Origin: Oscillospiraceae bacterium
GTDB taxonomy: Bacteria > Bacillota > Clostridia > Saccharofermentanales > Saccharofermentanaceae
Assembly (NCBI GenBank): GCA_902788505.1
Contig: CADAKH010000004.1
Span: 1-64,000 of the forward strand
Direction of reading: 5' to 3'
Length of the DNA: 64,000 bases
Shown: piece after piece, positions 53,017 through 62,075 of the stretch
Layout of the letters: each line of letters starts with the position of its first letter
Position numbering within the stretch: the stretch's first letter is position 1
The notes under the pieces: generated by a model
What the model was told of the DNA's origin: nothing
The model's database searches: none
The model's input: the letters and a program-made list of their open reading frames with translations, nothing else
Made by a program: the position numbers and the translations under genes

Positions 53017-55712
53017 TGAGTACACTGCTTCTTGTTGACGGTAACTCAATTATCAACAGAGCATACTATGCCGTAATCGGCAGAGCTCCTATGACTGCGC
53101 CTGACGGTACTCCCACAGGTGCCGTAAACGGGTTCTTTAATTCCGTTTTAGGTGTCATGAAGGAGTATAACCCTGATTACATGTGCGTTCTTTTCGACAG
53201 GAAAGAGCCCACATTCAGACATAAGATGAGCAATGAGTATAAGGCTAACCGTAAGGGTATGCCTGATGATCTTCATGCACAGATGCCGGTTGTTAAGAAC
53301 CTTCTTGATCTTTATGGGATCAAGCGTATGGAACTTGCCGGATATGAGGCTGATGATCTTATCGGAACTCTGTCAAAGCAGGGTGAAGAGCAGGGCATGG
53401 ATGTTTATATCTTCAGCGGCGACCACGACGATTTCCAGCTTATTTCCGACAAGGTATCGGTAATAATGCCGCAGTCCGGAAAGGGCAAGGAACCCCGTGT
53501 ACTGTTTGACAGGAAGATGTTCGAAGAAACTTATGGAGTAAAGCCTGAAGTATTCGTTCAGGTTAAAGCTCTCATGGGTGATAACTCAGATAACATCAAA
53601 GGTGTTGAGAAAGTCGGTGAGAAGACTGCATTTAAGCTTATTGCTGACTATGGTTCTTGTGACGGAGTTTATGAGAATGCCGATAAACTGTCTCCTTCAT
53701 TAAGGGAGAGGATCAAGGCTTCAAAACATCTTCTTGAACTTAACCTCAAGCTCTGCAAGATTGACAGGGAGAGTCCTGTTGAGTTCGGCGCAAAGGATAC
53801 TGCTTATCCTTCAGATACCAGAGATCTTTCTGCAATGTCCGGTGCATTAAACCGTCTTGCATTAAGATCGCTTCTTAAAAAACTTGATCTCGAGAATGTA
53901 AAGCCTTCAGGATTTGAACCTGCCGGTGATGTCGATGAATTCGTATGCAAGATCTCATCAGAGGTAACTGATGCGCTTAAGGGCGGACTTAAGATCGTTT
54001 ATGATGTTCCTGCATCTTTTAATTTCGATGATCTTAATTGCGGAATTGATTTTGTTGACATTCCTTCAGGTGCGAAGGTCGTTCTTCTTGACTGGTCTTC
54101 CAAGACTGTTTATGTAATCAGTCCTGAAGATTTTAATAAGTTAAGTCTTGGGAAAAACGTTTTCCCTGTATCTTACAGCTATAAAGACAGGTCAAAGTTT
54201 ATCAAGGAACCTCTGGTTTCCGTTAAGTCTGTTTTTGACTGTGAGATCGCAGGATATGTATTGAATATCCTGTCAGGCAAGCCTGATCTTCAAAGGCTCT
54301 ATGAGAGTGTCTTGCAGACTGCTTATCCCGTAGAAGATAAGAAGGGACCTGTTAAGCAGCTTTCTTTGTTTGATGAGATAGTTGAAGATGACGGTTCATC
54401 AAAAGCTGAAGAATGTGCTGAAAAGCTCCTGGCTGTAATGGCTATTGCAAAGGTCATGAACAGGGACATCGAAAAGGACAAAGAACTCAAGAGTCTTCTT
54501 TATGAGATAGAATTCCCGCTTGTTATTACTTTGGATAAGATCGAGCGTAACGGAATGCACGTTTCAGGCGAAAGACTTTCTGAGCTTCACAGCGAATATA
54601 CAAAGCGCCTGGAGGACATTAGTGCCCGCGTTTATGACGAATGCGGCACTGAGTTCAATATCTCTTCACCCAAGCAGCTTGCTGACGTTCTTTATGGAGA
54701 GAAGTATCTGAATCTTCCATCAGGAAAAAAGGGAAAGAGCGGAGATTTCTCTACCGGTATTGAGGAACTTAACAGATTAAGAAAGTATTCTCCGGCTATC
54801 GATTACATCATCAAGTACCGTGAATTATCCAAACTTGATTCAACTTATGCTTTGGGTCTTGCTCGTGCCATAAAGAGCGATTCCAGGATCCACACTACAT
54901 TTACTCAGGCAATGACGAATACGGGAAGACTCTCATCTACAGAGCCTAACCTGCAGAACATTCCGGTAAGAACAGATGAAGGTTCACGTCTCCGTGAAGC
55001 TTTTACTGCCGAAGAAGGCAAGATCCTTGTAGATGCAGACTATTCTCAGATCGAATTAAGACTTCTAGCTGCTTTGAGCGGCGATGAAGTTATGTGCTCT
55101 GCGTTCCTTGACGGTGAAGATATACACAAGAGAACAGCTGCTAAGGTTTACGGCGTATCTGAAGACATGGTCACGCATAAGATGCGTGCTACCGCCAAGA
55201 CTGTTAACTTCAGTATTATTTACGGCATTTCTGATTACGGTCTTGCACAGGATCTCGGCATCGGTTACAAGGAAGCAGCGGATCTCATTAAGGAGTATGG
55301 CAATCAGTTCCCCGGCGTTACGGCTTATCTTGAAGACCTTAAAAAGTCAGGCGAGGAGAAAGGTTTTGCAGTAACCATGTATGGCAGAAAGAGGATCCTC
55401 AATGAGCTTAAGAGCCAGAACAGGAATATTAAGAATTTTGGTTACAGAGCTGCCATGAATACACCTATTCAGGGTACTGCGGCTGATATCATCAAGATCG
55501 CCATGAACCGTGTAAGCAAGGCATTGGAAGAAAAACTTCCTTCTGCGAAGCTTGTTATGCAGGTTCATGACGAACTTATTTGTGAGTGCGACGAAAAGGA
55601 TAAGGACCTTTGTGCCTCGATATTAAAGAGCGAGATGGAAGGGGCTGCTTCATTAAGTGTTCCGCTTCTTGCAGAGGTCGGATTCGGAAAGGACTGGCTG
55701 GAAGCTAAATAA
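53016..55712 (+). CDS. polA: DNA polymerase I
   Basis: Repair and Okazaki-fragment polymerase. The 5'-3' exonuclease is complete (LLVDGNSIINRAYY, YEADDLIGTL, GDHDDFQLIS, MGDNSDNIKGVEKVGEKTA; residues 1-290). The middle region (about 300-470) corresponds to the 3'-5' exonuclease fold but has no DxE motif, as in Bacillus-type Pol I, so it should not proofread. The polymerase domain is intact: TNTGRLSSTEPNLQNIP, VDADYSQIELRLLA, the O-helix KTVNFSIIYG and MQVHDELICE. At 898 residues it is standard. coaE starts inside its stop codon. Confidence 0.96.
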   Translation: MSTLLLVDGNSIINRAYYAVIGRAPMTAPDGTPTGAVNGFFNSVLGVMKEYNPDYMCVLFDRKEPTFRHKMSNEYKANRKGMPDDLHAQMPVVKNLLDLYGIKRMELAGYEADDLIGTLSKQGEEQGMDVYIFSGDHDDFQLISDKVSVIMPQSGKGKEPRVLFDRKMFEETYGVKPEVFVQVKALMGDNSDNIKGVEKVGEKTAFKLIADYGSCDGVYENADKLSPSLRERIKASKHLLELNLKLCKIDRESPVEFGAKDTAYPSDTRDLSAMSGALNRLALRSLLKKLDLENVKPSGFEPAGDVDEFVCKISSEVTDALKGGLKIVYDVPASFNFDDLNCGIDFVDIPSGAKVVLLDWSSKTVYVISPEDFNKLSLGKNVFPVSYSYKDRSKFIKEPLVSVKSVFDCEIAGYVLNILSGKPDLQRLYESVLQTAYPVEDKKGPVKQLSLFDEIVEDDGSSKAEECAEKLLAVMAIAKVMNRDIEKDKELKSLLYEIEFPLVITLDKIERNGMHVSGERLSELHSEYTKRLEDISARVYDECGTEFNISSPKQLADVLYGEKYLNLPSGKKGKSGDFSTGIEELNRLRKYSPAIDYIIKYRELSKLDSTYALGLARAIKSDSRIHTTFTQAMTNTGRLSSTEPNLQNIPVRTDEGSRLREAFTAEEGKILVDADYSQIELRLLAALSGDEVMCSAFLDGEDIHKRTAAKVYGVSEDMVTHKMRATAKTVNFSIIYGISDYGLAQDLGIGYKEAADLIKEYGNQFPGVTAYLEDLKKSGEEKGFAVTMYGRKRILNELKSQNRNIKNFGYRAAMNTPIQGTAADIIKIAMNRVSKALEEKLPSAKLVMQVHDELICECDEKDKDLCASILKSEMEGAASLSVPLLAEVGFGKDWLEAK

Positions 55713-56317
55713 TGTTTGTATTAGGTATTACAGGCGGAATAGGAAGCGGTAAGAGTACTGTCAGCAGTATTCTTGCAGAAAGAGGACTTCTTGTCCTTGA
55801 TGCGGATGAGATATCAAGATCTGTAACCGCTGCGGGCGGCAGGGCAATGCCCGAGATTGCCGAGACATTCGGCAGGAAAGTCGTTACAGCCAGCGGTGCT
55901 CTTAACAGACGAGTTATGTCTGATATTGCTTTCGGAGATAAGAAAAAACTGGATGATCTCAGCACGATCATTCACAGACATGTGTTTGAGCAGATTGAAG
56001 AAACGTTAAACAAAGAAAAGGAGAAAGGCTCCAAATGTGTTGTTCTGGATGTCCCGATCCCCGTAAATAAGTTCCGTGAATTGTGCAATCAGATCTGGGT
56101 CGTAACCTGTGATAAGGATGTCAGACTTGCGAGACTTCAGAAACGCGGAATGGATAAGGAAGAAGCTGAAAGAAGGATCGCCGTTCAGATGACGGATGAT
56201 GAATACTGTGAGTTGGGTGATCACTCTATTGATAATTCATGGGATCTCGATGACCTGAAAGATAAGGTTGAAGTCCTTATCCGCGAACAGCTTTATGAGA
56301 GAGGAATCAGGATATGA
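55712..56317 (+). CDS. coaE: Dephospho-CoA kinase
   Basis: Last step of coenzyme A synthesis: ATP-dependent 3'-phosphorylation of dephospho-CoA. The P-loop is GITGGIGSGKST (residues about 5-16) and the catalytic/CoA-site Asp pair is in VLDADEISR (about 28-36). The CoA-binding VLDVPIPVNKF segment and the lid RLQKRGMDKEEAERRI follow. At 201 residues the size is normal. The ATG overlaps the polA stop by one base and the polA-coaE order is common in Firmicutes. Its end overlaps the next small gene by 4 bases. Confidence 0.95.
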   Translation: MFVLGITGGIGSGKSTVSSILAERGLLVLDADEISRSVTAAGGRAMPEIAETFGRKVVTASGALNRRVMSDIAFGDKKKLDDLSTIIHRHVFEQIEETLNKEKEKGSKCVVLDVPIPVNKFRELCNQIWVVTCDKDVRLARLQKRGMDKEEAERRIAVQMTDDEYCELGDHSIDNSWDLDDLKDKVEVLIREQLYERGIRI

Positions 56318-56655
56318 ATACTGCTGCAGTCATTACGGCATCTGTATTTCTTGCTGTTTCCCTTGTAATACTTATCTATCTGTTTTTAGGTAAGAGCGAA
56401 TTCTGCAAAGGAAAGTTCAGAAACTTTTTCAGAGCATGCTGCGGCGTTTATGTTTCCGGTGCTTTGCTTGTATTCGTATTCACGCTTATAATGAAAGGGC
56501 TCCCGGTTGCATTTGTTGTTATATCCGACATAACAGTTTTATGTGTGTTTATCTTTACAGTCACACTTATTTATTTCATGACCAGAAAACTCGTACAGAT
56601 GGCTGAAAATGCCGGTCACGCTAATGAAGAATCAGGGAACAAAGATAACAAGTAA
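56314..56655 (+). CDS. Small membrane protein of unknown function
   Basis: Not recognised. A 113-residue protein with three membrane helices (about 5-27, 42-62 and 66-89) and a short Asn/Glu/Lys-rich tail. The ATG overlaps the coaE stop by 4 bases, and the 3' end overlaps the following gene by up to 47 bases, which supports it being translated. A short linker with several Cys (RACCGVYVSG) joins helices 1 and 2. Confidence 0.65.
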   Translation: MNTAAVITASVFLAVSLVILIYLFLGKSEFCKGKFRNFFRACCGVYVSGALLVFVFTLIMKGLPVAFVVISDITVLCVFIFTVTLIYFMTRKLVQMAENAGHANEESGNKDNK

Positions 56656-57292
56656 GAAGCCCGGGGTCTTATTAAAGATCCTTCTTGTGCTGGTAATTAT
56701 CGGCTTTCTTGGTGTGGCCGCACTGGGATTGATGAATATTCATGTTTATAACAGCAGTTCTCCTGATGTTTATTCTTTGGAGTCATTTACATCTTCATCA
56801 GTTTCTTCTGATGCTCATTATGATGCTGTCATCGTATTGGGGTGTGCTGTATGGGAGGGCGGAGTTGCAAGTCCGATGCTTGCTGACAGACTTCGCACAG
56901 CTGCAGCAGTATTTAAGACCGGTTGTGCTGATTATGTTCTGGTAACTGGTGACAGTGAGAATCCCGAAGATTACGACGAGACTGGTTGTATGAAGGAATT
57001 CCTTATCAATGAAGGCATATCTGAATCAGATATCTTATGTGATCCTTTGGGGCTTTCCACTTACGATTCTATGCTCAGGGCAGTTACATTATTTAATGTT
57101 AAGTCAGCCGTAGTAGTTACGACGGGCTTCCATTGCGAGCGCTCTGTTTACGACGCGCGTAATTTCGGTATAGAATCTGTAGGTGTTGAGGCTATAAATT
57201 CAGGTTATGTTATCAGACAGTATAATTACTACAGAGAGTTTATTGCACGCGGCAAGGATTTTGTATTCATGCTGATCAAGCCCGGTTACTGA
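56609..57292 (+). CDS. DUF218 (YdcF/SanA-like) membrane-anchored protein
   Basis: DUF218 family protein, linked in other bacteria to envelope integrity; the biochemical role is open. An N-terminal membrane helix (residues about 23-44) anchors an extracytoplasmic domain with the family motifs DAVIVLGCAVWEGG (about 72-85), LVTGD, STYDSMLRA and VVVTTGFHCERS. The total is 227 residues from the first in-frame ATG. The start is uncertain: the ATG at 56609 or 56624 lies inside the upstream gene in another frame, and neither has a strong ribosome site, so translation may depend on coupling. Confidence 0.82.
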   Translation: MPVTLMKNQGTKITSKKPGVLLKILLVLVIIGFLGVAALGLMNIHVYNSSSPDVYSLESFTSSSVSSDAHYDAVIVLGCAVWEGGVASPMLADRLRTAAAVFKTGCADYVLVTGDSENPEDYDETGCMKEFLINEGISESDILCDPLGLSTYDSMLRAVTLFNVKSAVVVTTGFHCERSVYDARNFGIESVGVEAINSGYVIRQYNYYREFIARGKDFVFMLIKPGY

Positions 57293-57311
57293 TCATTTGA
57301 GGTAGGGGATA

Positions 57312-57884
57312 ATGGATTCTAAGAGCACTAAAAAATTGCCTTCTTATATCGGCGGCGTATTTGCCGTTATCACAGGCTTGTTCTTTATATTTTTTCCGGA
57401 GATATCTTCCGGTGCCATCGGATTATTGTTCGGTGTTGTTTTGTTTGTAGCAGGACTTTCCGAAGTGATTGGTTATATTATCTCGATCAAGCAGTTCAGG
57501 GAAGAGAATTACGGTAAAGCAGCAGGAGCTGAGATCGTGCTCGTATATTCTGTTGCCATCATGGTTATAGGTGTCGTATTCATAATTAAGCGCGAATTTG
57601 TTTTGCAGCTTCTGGCTACGATCGTAGGAATATTCTTTATTATCGATGGTATCGTAAAGCTCAGGCAGGAGATCTTTCTTTTCAGGAAGAAAGATATGTA
57701 CAGTTTTGTTTTATTGGGTCTTGCCATCGCTTTGATCATCGCAGGCATTGCCTTACTTATTAATCCGTTTGACGGAACACGCAACATCATCGTGTTCTCC
57801 GGTGTGTGCTTCATATTAAGCGGACTTGAATCAATATTCCTTTGCATGATGAAGAGAAACGAAAAGAAAACCCGCAAAGGCTGA
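57312..57884 (+). CDS. DUF308 (HdeD-like) membrane protein
   Basis: Six short membrane helices in 190 residues, arranged in pairs with the glycine-rich repeats typical of DUF308/HdeD proteins (GLLFGVVLFVAGLSEVIGY, GIFFIIDGIVKL, GVCFILSGLESI). HdeD has been tied to acid tolerance in E. coli; no role is known in Firmicutes. A charged Lys/Arg tail ends the protein. GAGGTAGGGG lies upstream of the ATG. It is the last gene of the polA-coaE group and is followed by a two-way terminator. Confidence 0.8.
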   Translation: MDSKSTKKLPSYIGGVFAVITGLFFIFFPEISSGAIGLLFGVVLFVAGLSEVIGYIISIKQFREENYGKAAGAEIVLVYSVAIMVIGVVFIIKREFVLQLLATIVGIFFIIDGIVKLRQEIFLFRKKDMYSFVLLGLAIALIIAGIALLINPFDGTRNIIVFSGVCFILSGLESIFLCMMKRNEKKTRKG

Positions 57885-57909
57885 TCCTTCACGGGTTATA
57901 TCTGTTTTT
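57869..57909. terminator. Bidirectional terminator between the DUF308 gene and ychF
   Basis: AACCCG (57869-57874) pairs with CGGGTT (57892-57897), and inside it AAGG (57877-57880) pairs with CCTT (57886-57889), separated by a small CA/CA internal loop. TTTTT (57905-57909) follows on the + strand, and a T-rich TTCTTTTC follows on the - strand. It serves both convergent genes. Confidence 0.65.
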
Positions 57910-57926
57910 GCTATTTCGAAAAAATA

Positions 57927-59021
57927 TCAGACGTTGAATCTGAATACTACGACGTCGCCATCCTTCATGACATATTCTTTTCCTTCGGATCTTACAAGGC
58001 CTTTCTCCTTGGCAGCGTTATAAGTTCCGTTTGCAATGAGGTCATCGTAAGCAACAACTTCTGCTCTGATGAATCCGCGCTCGAAATCCGAGTGGATCTT
58101 TCCTGCGGCCTGAGGAGCTTTTGTGCCTTTCTTGATAGTCCATGCTCTGACTTCCTTGGGACCTGCAGTAAGGAAAGAGATAAGTCCAAGGAGAGAGTAT
58201 GAAGCATTGATCATCTGATCAAGACCTGCACTCTCGATGCCGAGATCTTCAAGGAACATCTCCCGGTCTTCAGGTGAGAGTTCGCCTAATTCTTCTTCGA
58301 TCTTAGCTGAGATTACAACAACTCCTGAACCTTCTTTTGCCGCGATGTCCTTTACAACCTTGACATAAGGGATGTCTTCCTTTTTCTTAATATCATCTTC
58401 TGCGATGTTTGCGCAGTAGAGGACAGGCTTCATTGAGATAAGCTGGAGTTCTCTTGTGTATTCGAGCTCGTCATCTTCGAAAGTGAGTGATCTTGCTGAT
58501 TTTCCTTCAGCAAGGCAGTCATAGATCTTTTCATAAACTGCAAGCTCTTTGGCAAAAGCTTTGTCGCCGCCTTTCATCATCTTCTTTGTGCGGTCGATAC
58601 GCTTTTCCATGATCTCAAGGTCGGAGAGAATAAGCTCTACATCGATGGTGGCAATATCTCCGGCAGGATCTGCATGACCGTTAACGTGGATGACATCAGG
58701 ATCGTCAAAGCATCTTACAACATGAACGATAGCATCACACTCTCTGATGTTTGAAAGGAATTTGTTGCCAAGACCTTCACCTTTGGAAGCACCGGCAACG
58801 AGACCTGCTATATCAACGAATTCGACAACGGCAGGGGTGTATTTCTCAGGTTTATAGATCTCTGCAAGTTTATCTAATCTCTTATCGGGAACGGAAACGA
58901 CACCGACATTAGGTTCAATGGTGCAGAAAGGATAATTAGCTGCTTCAGCGCCGGCTCTTGTGATTGCGTTGAAAAGTGTACTCTTACCGACATTAGGAAG
59001 ACCTACTATACCAAGCTTCAT
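57927..59021 (-). CDS. ychF: Redox-regulated ATPase YchF (Obg family)
   Basis: Universally conserved P-loop ATPase that associates with ribosomes. The Obg-type motifs are [15 protein letters not shown] (residues about 6-20) and [20 protein letters not shown] (about 69-88), and the noncanonical G4 region favours ATP. A coiled-coil insert spans about 130-170, and a C-terminal TGS-like domain ends with [13 protein letters not shown]. At 364 residues it is full length. It is a single - strand gene, divergent from comM, with GAGGT upstream of the start. Confidence 0.95.
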   Translation of the reverse strand: MKLGIVGLPNVGKSTLFNAITRAGAEAANYPFCTIEPNVGVVSVPDKRLDKLAEIYKPEKYTPAVVEFVDIAGLVAGASKGEGLGNKFLSNIRECDAIVHVVRCFDDPDVIHVNGHADPAGDIATIDVELILSDLEIMEKRIDRTKKMMKGGDKAFAKELAVYEKIYDCLAEGKSARSLTFEDDELEYTRELQLISMKPVLYCANIAEDDIKKKEDIPYVKVVKDIAAKEGSGVVVISAKIEEELGELSPEDREMFLEDLGIESAGLDQMINASYSLLGLISFLTAGPKEVRAWTIKKGTKAPQAAGKIHSDFERGFIRAEVVAYDDLIANGTYNAAKEKGLVRSEGKEYVMKDGDVVVFRFNV

Positions 59022-59081
59022 TATATTTACCTCTTATTTTCTGTTTTGCGTGATTATTTTAGCACATTAGAACCATAATAC

Positions 59082-59173
59082 TTTGTAGGTTCTTTGTCGG
59101 TTTTTGTATGCTCTTTGCATGTGCTTTTGTAGGTTTTCGTAATAATCTGTCGTAAATGCAGGCTTTTGTCGGT
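59082..59173 (+). repeat. Four TTTGT(A/C)GGT direct repeats upstream of comM
   Basis: The 9-mer occurs at 59082-59090 (A), 59093-59101 (C), 59126-59134 (A) and 59165-59173 (C), with related fragments (TTTGTATGC, TTGTCGTGA) between and after. All are on the same strand in the 247-base gap between ychF and comM. They could be operator sites; there is no direct evidence of function. Confidence 0.5.
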
Positions 59174-59244
59174 AAACTTGTCGTGAAACGGCAGTGTTTT
59201 TTGCGATGCTTTTGCTCTGATATTTCGGTTTTAAAGAGCGTATT

Positions 59245-59260
59245 CTCCTTGTAAAAGGAG
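59245..59260 (+). promoter_or_regulatory. Hairpin covering the comM ribosome binding site
   Basis: CTCCTT (59245-59250) pairs with AAGGAG (59255-59260) across GTAA. The right arm is the Shine-Dalgarno sequence (AAAGGAGGTG), 8 bases before the ATG at 59269. In the folded state the ribosome site would be masked, which suggests translational control. Confidence 0.55.
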
Positions 59261-59268
59261 GTGTTTTT

Positions 59269-60789
59269 ATGGCTTCAAAACCAAATGTCGCAAGAGTGTA
59301 TTCATGTTTTGCTTCGGGATCGGATTCAACTGTTACTTTGATCGAAGTATCGATATCGCCGGGAATCCCGACTTTTTCAGTTATTGGCCTTTGTGATTCT
59401 TCGATCCGTGAATCTGAAGGCAGATTAAGGTCTGCTTTTAAATCTGCCGGGTTTACCATGCCCAAAGGGCATATAACCATCGGCATCAGTCCTGCTTATA
59501 TGCGCAAGACAGGTTCAGGTTTTGATCTTGCTATGGCTTTGGGTATCTTATTCGCTTCTGGGCAGTTGTATCTTCCGCCTGATTCAAAGATTTATGCTGA
59601 AGGAGAACTGACACTTGGGGGTGAACTTAAAGGTACACCGGGTGCTTGTCTCAGATTAAAGAAAGCCCGTGATATGGATTTTGATTATAAGTTAATTCCG
59701 CAAAGTGAGTGTGGAAGTGCAGGGATTACAGGTTTTAGAGGACAGGGAATAAACGGTCTTTTTGAATTGAGCGGTATTTTCGACGGAAATCAGTATAAAG
59801 AGACCGCCTTTGAGTATGAACCTGCCTCAGAATCTGATGAGTTTATTGATATTTCACTGCTTAAGGGGCAGGAAAAGACCAAGCGTGCTTTATTGATCAG
59901 CGCAGCAGGGTTTCATAACATTCTTCTGATGGGCAGTCCCGGCAGCGGTAAGACGATGGCGGGAAGGATACTTTCCGGATTGTTGCCGAAGCTGAATCCG
60001 GATGAGTTATCAGATGTGTTTTCCCTTATTGAATTGGTTGAAGGTGATGCTTCAAAGATAAGTTATGAGCGTCCTGTAAGGATGATCGGACCAAATATTA
60101 CTGTCGGTAAACTGATCGGCAATGCTCTGACTCTTTCTCCAGGGGAGATGGCTCTGGCTAATAAAGGCATTTTGTTTGCAGATGAACTGCCTCTTTATAA
60201 AAGTGAAGTGCTTGATTTTCTAAGGTATCCGCTCGAAGAGAGAAAGGTTCATCTGATGAAACGCGGTAATCTGTATTCGTTTGATACAAACTTCATATTT
60301 CTTGGAACAGGGAACCCTTGTAAGTGCGGGTTGATGTATGAGAAGGGAAATAAGTGCAGGTGTACTGCAAATGAAGTAAGGAAGTATTTATCCAAGATCA
60401 ACGGCCCATTTCTGGACAGAATCGATCTTTTCAGTGAGATGAGATCTGTTTCAGGTAAGGATATGGCAAGCATTTATACAGATGAATCCAAAGGTGAAAG
60501 TCTTGAATACAGGAAAATCGTTGAAAGATGCTGGCAGACAGCACATGAGAGATATGGCGGAGATAACCTGAATGCAACGTTCCCCGAAGAAGACATAAGA
60601 GATTCGATGAGAATTCCGGAGAATGTTGTCAAATACGCTTCAGAGCTGTCTGATAAGGGATTCTTTTCGGCAAGAGGTTTTACAAGGATCTTAAGAGTCG
60701 CAAGAACGATAGCGGATATAAATGAATCATCTGACGTTTCAGTTGAAGATATTGCAGAAGCGGCTCAATTTCGGATAAGAGGGTTCTAA
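59269..60789 (+). CDS. comM: YifB/ComM family magnesium-chelatase-like AAA+ ATPase
   Basis: Homologue of ComM, a branch-migration helicase that supports natural transformation. The N-terminal Lon-like domain (residues about 1-170) has VEVSISPGIPTF-type sequence and LPPDSKIYAEGELTLGGE. The AAA+ core has Walker A GSPGSGKTMAGRIL (about 223-236), Walker B ILFADELPLY (about 303-312) and GTGNPCKCG (about 346-354). The C-terminal domain (about 400-506) has the SARGFTRILRVARTIAD helix. At 506 residues it is full length. It is paired with dprA (1-base gap), so the two competence-related functions are made together. Confidence 0.93.
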   Translation: MASKPNVARVYSCFASGSDSTVTLIEVSISPGIPTFSVIGLCDSSIRESEGRLRSAFKSAGFTMPKGHITIGISPAYMRKTGSGFDLAMALGILFASGQLYLPPDSKIYAEGELTLGGELKGTPGACLRLKKARDMDFDYKLIPQSECGSAGITGFRGQGINGLFELSGIFDGNQYKETAFEYEPASESDEFIDISLLKGQEKTKRALLISAAGFHNILLMGSPGSGKTMAGRILSGLLPKLNPDELSDVFSLIELVEGDASKISYERPVRMIGPNITVGKLIGNALTLSPGEMALANKGILFADELPLYKSEVLDFLRYPLEERKVHLMKRGNLYSFDTNFIFLGTGNPCKCGLMYEKGNKCRCTANEVRKYLSKINGPFLDRIDLFSEMRSVSGKDMASIYTDESKGESLEYRKIVERCWQTAHERYGGDNLNATFPEEDIRDSMRIPENVVKYASELSDKGFFSARGFTRILRVARTIADINESSDVSVEDIAEAAQFRIRGF

Positions 60790-60790
60790 T

Positions 60791-62035
60791 ATGAATAATG
60801 ACAGTGCAGAAAACAGAATGCGTGATTTCTTCTATTCGGCAATGATGCTGAATTCTGAAGTGACATATAAAACACTTAAGGATCTGACTGATAAAAAAGT
60901 AATCAAAAGCTATAGGGAGTTGATCGATATCGGAATCCTTAAAAGAATAGCAGACAGTGAATTTGATCTGAATCATGATACGGAAGTCAAGATCAGTAAA
61001 ATGCTTGATTCATACAATGATATAGTTAAGATTGCCAAGCGGTACAGTCAGATAGCTTGTGCTAATTCTATTGAAGTGATCTCATGCCTTGATAAAGCAT
61101 ATCCTTACAACTGGAAAAATCTTTCCGGCATGCCGAAAGTGTTTTACTGCAGAGGAAGGACTTCTCTTATCGATTCAATAACACTTGGCGGTTCAGTAGC
61201 AGTTGTGGGATCAAGAAGTCCCAGCAAATATGCCCAGTATGCAACGGATAAGATCTGCAGGGAACTTGGTGATAAAGGTATCACTATCGTTTCCGGTATG
61301 GCATACGGAATAGACCGTCAGGCTCATATCTCGTCTGTAAATACCAAAGGCGGAACGATAGCTGTTCTGGCGGGAGGCGTAGACAACATATATCCGCCCA
61401 AGAATAAGGACGTCTACGATCTTATTCTTTCAAACGGACTTATAATCTCGGAGATGCCGCCCGGACAACAACCGTTAAGACAGTATTTCCCGTCAAGGAA
61501 CAGACTTATTGCCGGTCTGTCTGACTGCACTTTGATTATGGAAGCCGGTGAGGTTTCCGGAACTCTTCATACGGCATCTTTTGCAGCAAGCCAGGGAAAA
61601 GAAGTTTTCGTATTGCCTAACAACATATACTATGAAAATGCTTTGGGAGGTCTAAAGCTTCTTGAAGACGGCGGGAATGTTTTGCTTAACAGTGACAGCG
61701 TTATTGACAGTGTGGCAAGATCAGTCATGTATAAACGGATGAATCTCGGATGTCCGGCTGAATTGGAATACACTGATCCCGGGAGTGATGCGTTTGATCA
61801 TCAGATGAATATTGATGTTTTGAGACAGCTGGCGAAAATAAAGCCGGAAGTTCTTACTGACGATAACTGGAAACTTATCATAAAGGATGCTTTGACGCTG
61901 AAACCCTTATGTGCAGATGACCTATGCGTAATAACTGCTCTCCCGTTTTATAAAGTGTCTAAGCTGTTGACAGAACTCGAACTTAATGGGACAGTATGTC
62001 AGGATAAAGGGAAGTACTCGTTGACATTTGTATAA
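60791..62035 (+). CDS. dprA: DNA-processing protein DprA
   Basis: Loads RecA on incoming single-stranded DNA during transformation. The central Rossmann-like domain shows AVVGSRSPSKYAQYA (residues about 138-152), SGMAYGIDRQAH (about 170-181), AGGVDNIYPPKN (about 194-205) and SRNRLIAGLSD (about 238-248), all diagnostic. The C-terminal region (about 340-414) looks like the winged-helix domain. At 414 residues it is longer than B. subtilis DprA (297), with an N-terminal helical extension. It follows comM directly and precedes topA by 40 bases, as in many Firmicutes. Confidence 0.94.
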   Translation: MNNDSAENRMRDFFYSAMMLNSEVTYKTLKDLTDKKVIKSYRELIDIGILKRIADSEFDLNHDTEVKISKMLDSYNDIVKIAKRYSQIACANSIEVISCLDKAYPYNWKNLSGMPKVFYCRGRTSLIDSITLGGSVAVVGSRSPSKYAQYATDKICRELGDKGITIVSGMAYGIDRQAHISSVNTKGGTIAVLAGGVDNIYPPKNKDVYDLILSNGLIISEMPPGQQPLRQYFPSRNRLIAGLSDCTLIMEAGEVSGTLHTASFAASQGKEVFVLPNNIYYENALGGLKLLEDGGNVLLNSDSVIDSVARSVMYKRMNLGCPAELEYTDPGSDAFDHQMNIDVLRQLAKIKPEVLTDDNWKLIIKDALTLKPLCADDLCVITALPFYKVSKLLTELELNGTVCQDKGKYSLTFV

Positions 62036-62075
62036 TGATGATATATTTTTAATTAAAAATATAGAGGGGTACTCC

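Noticed and set aside
59067..59486. Minus-strand 139-codon frame upstream of comM
   Set aside because: It runs antisense through the conserved comM N-terminus and shows no protein-like signature.
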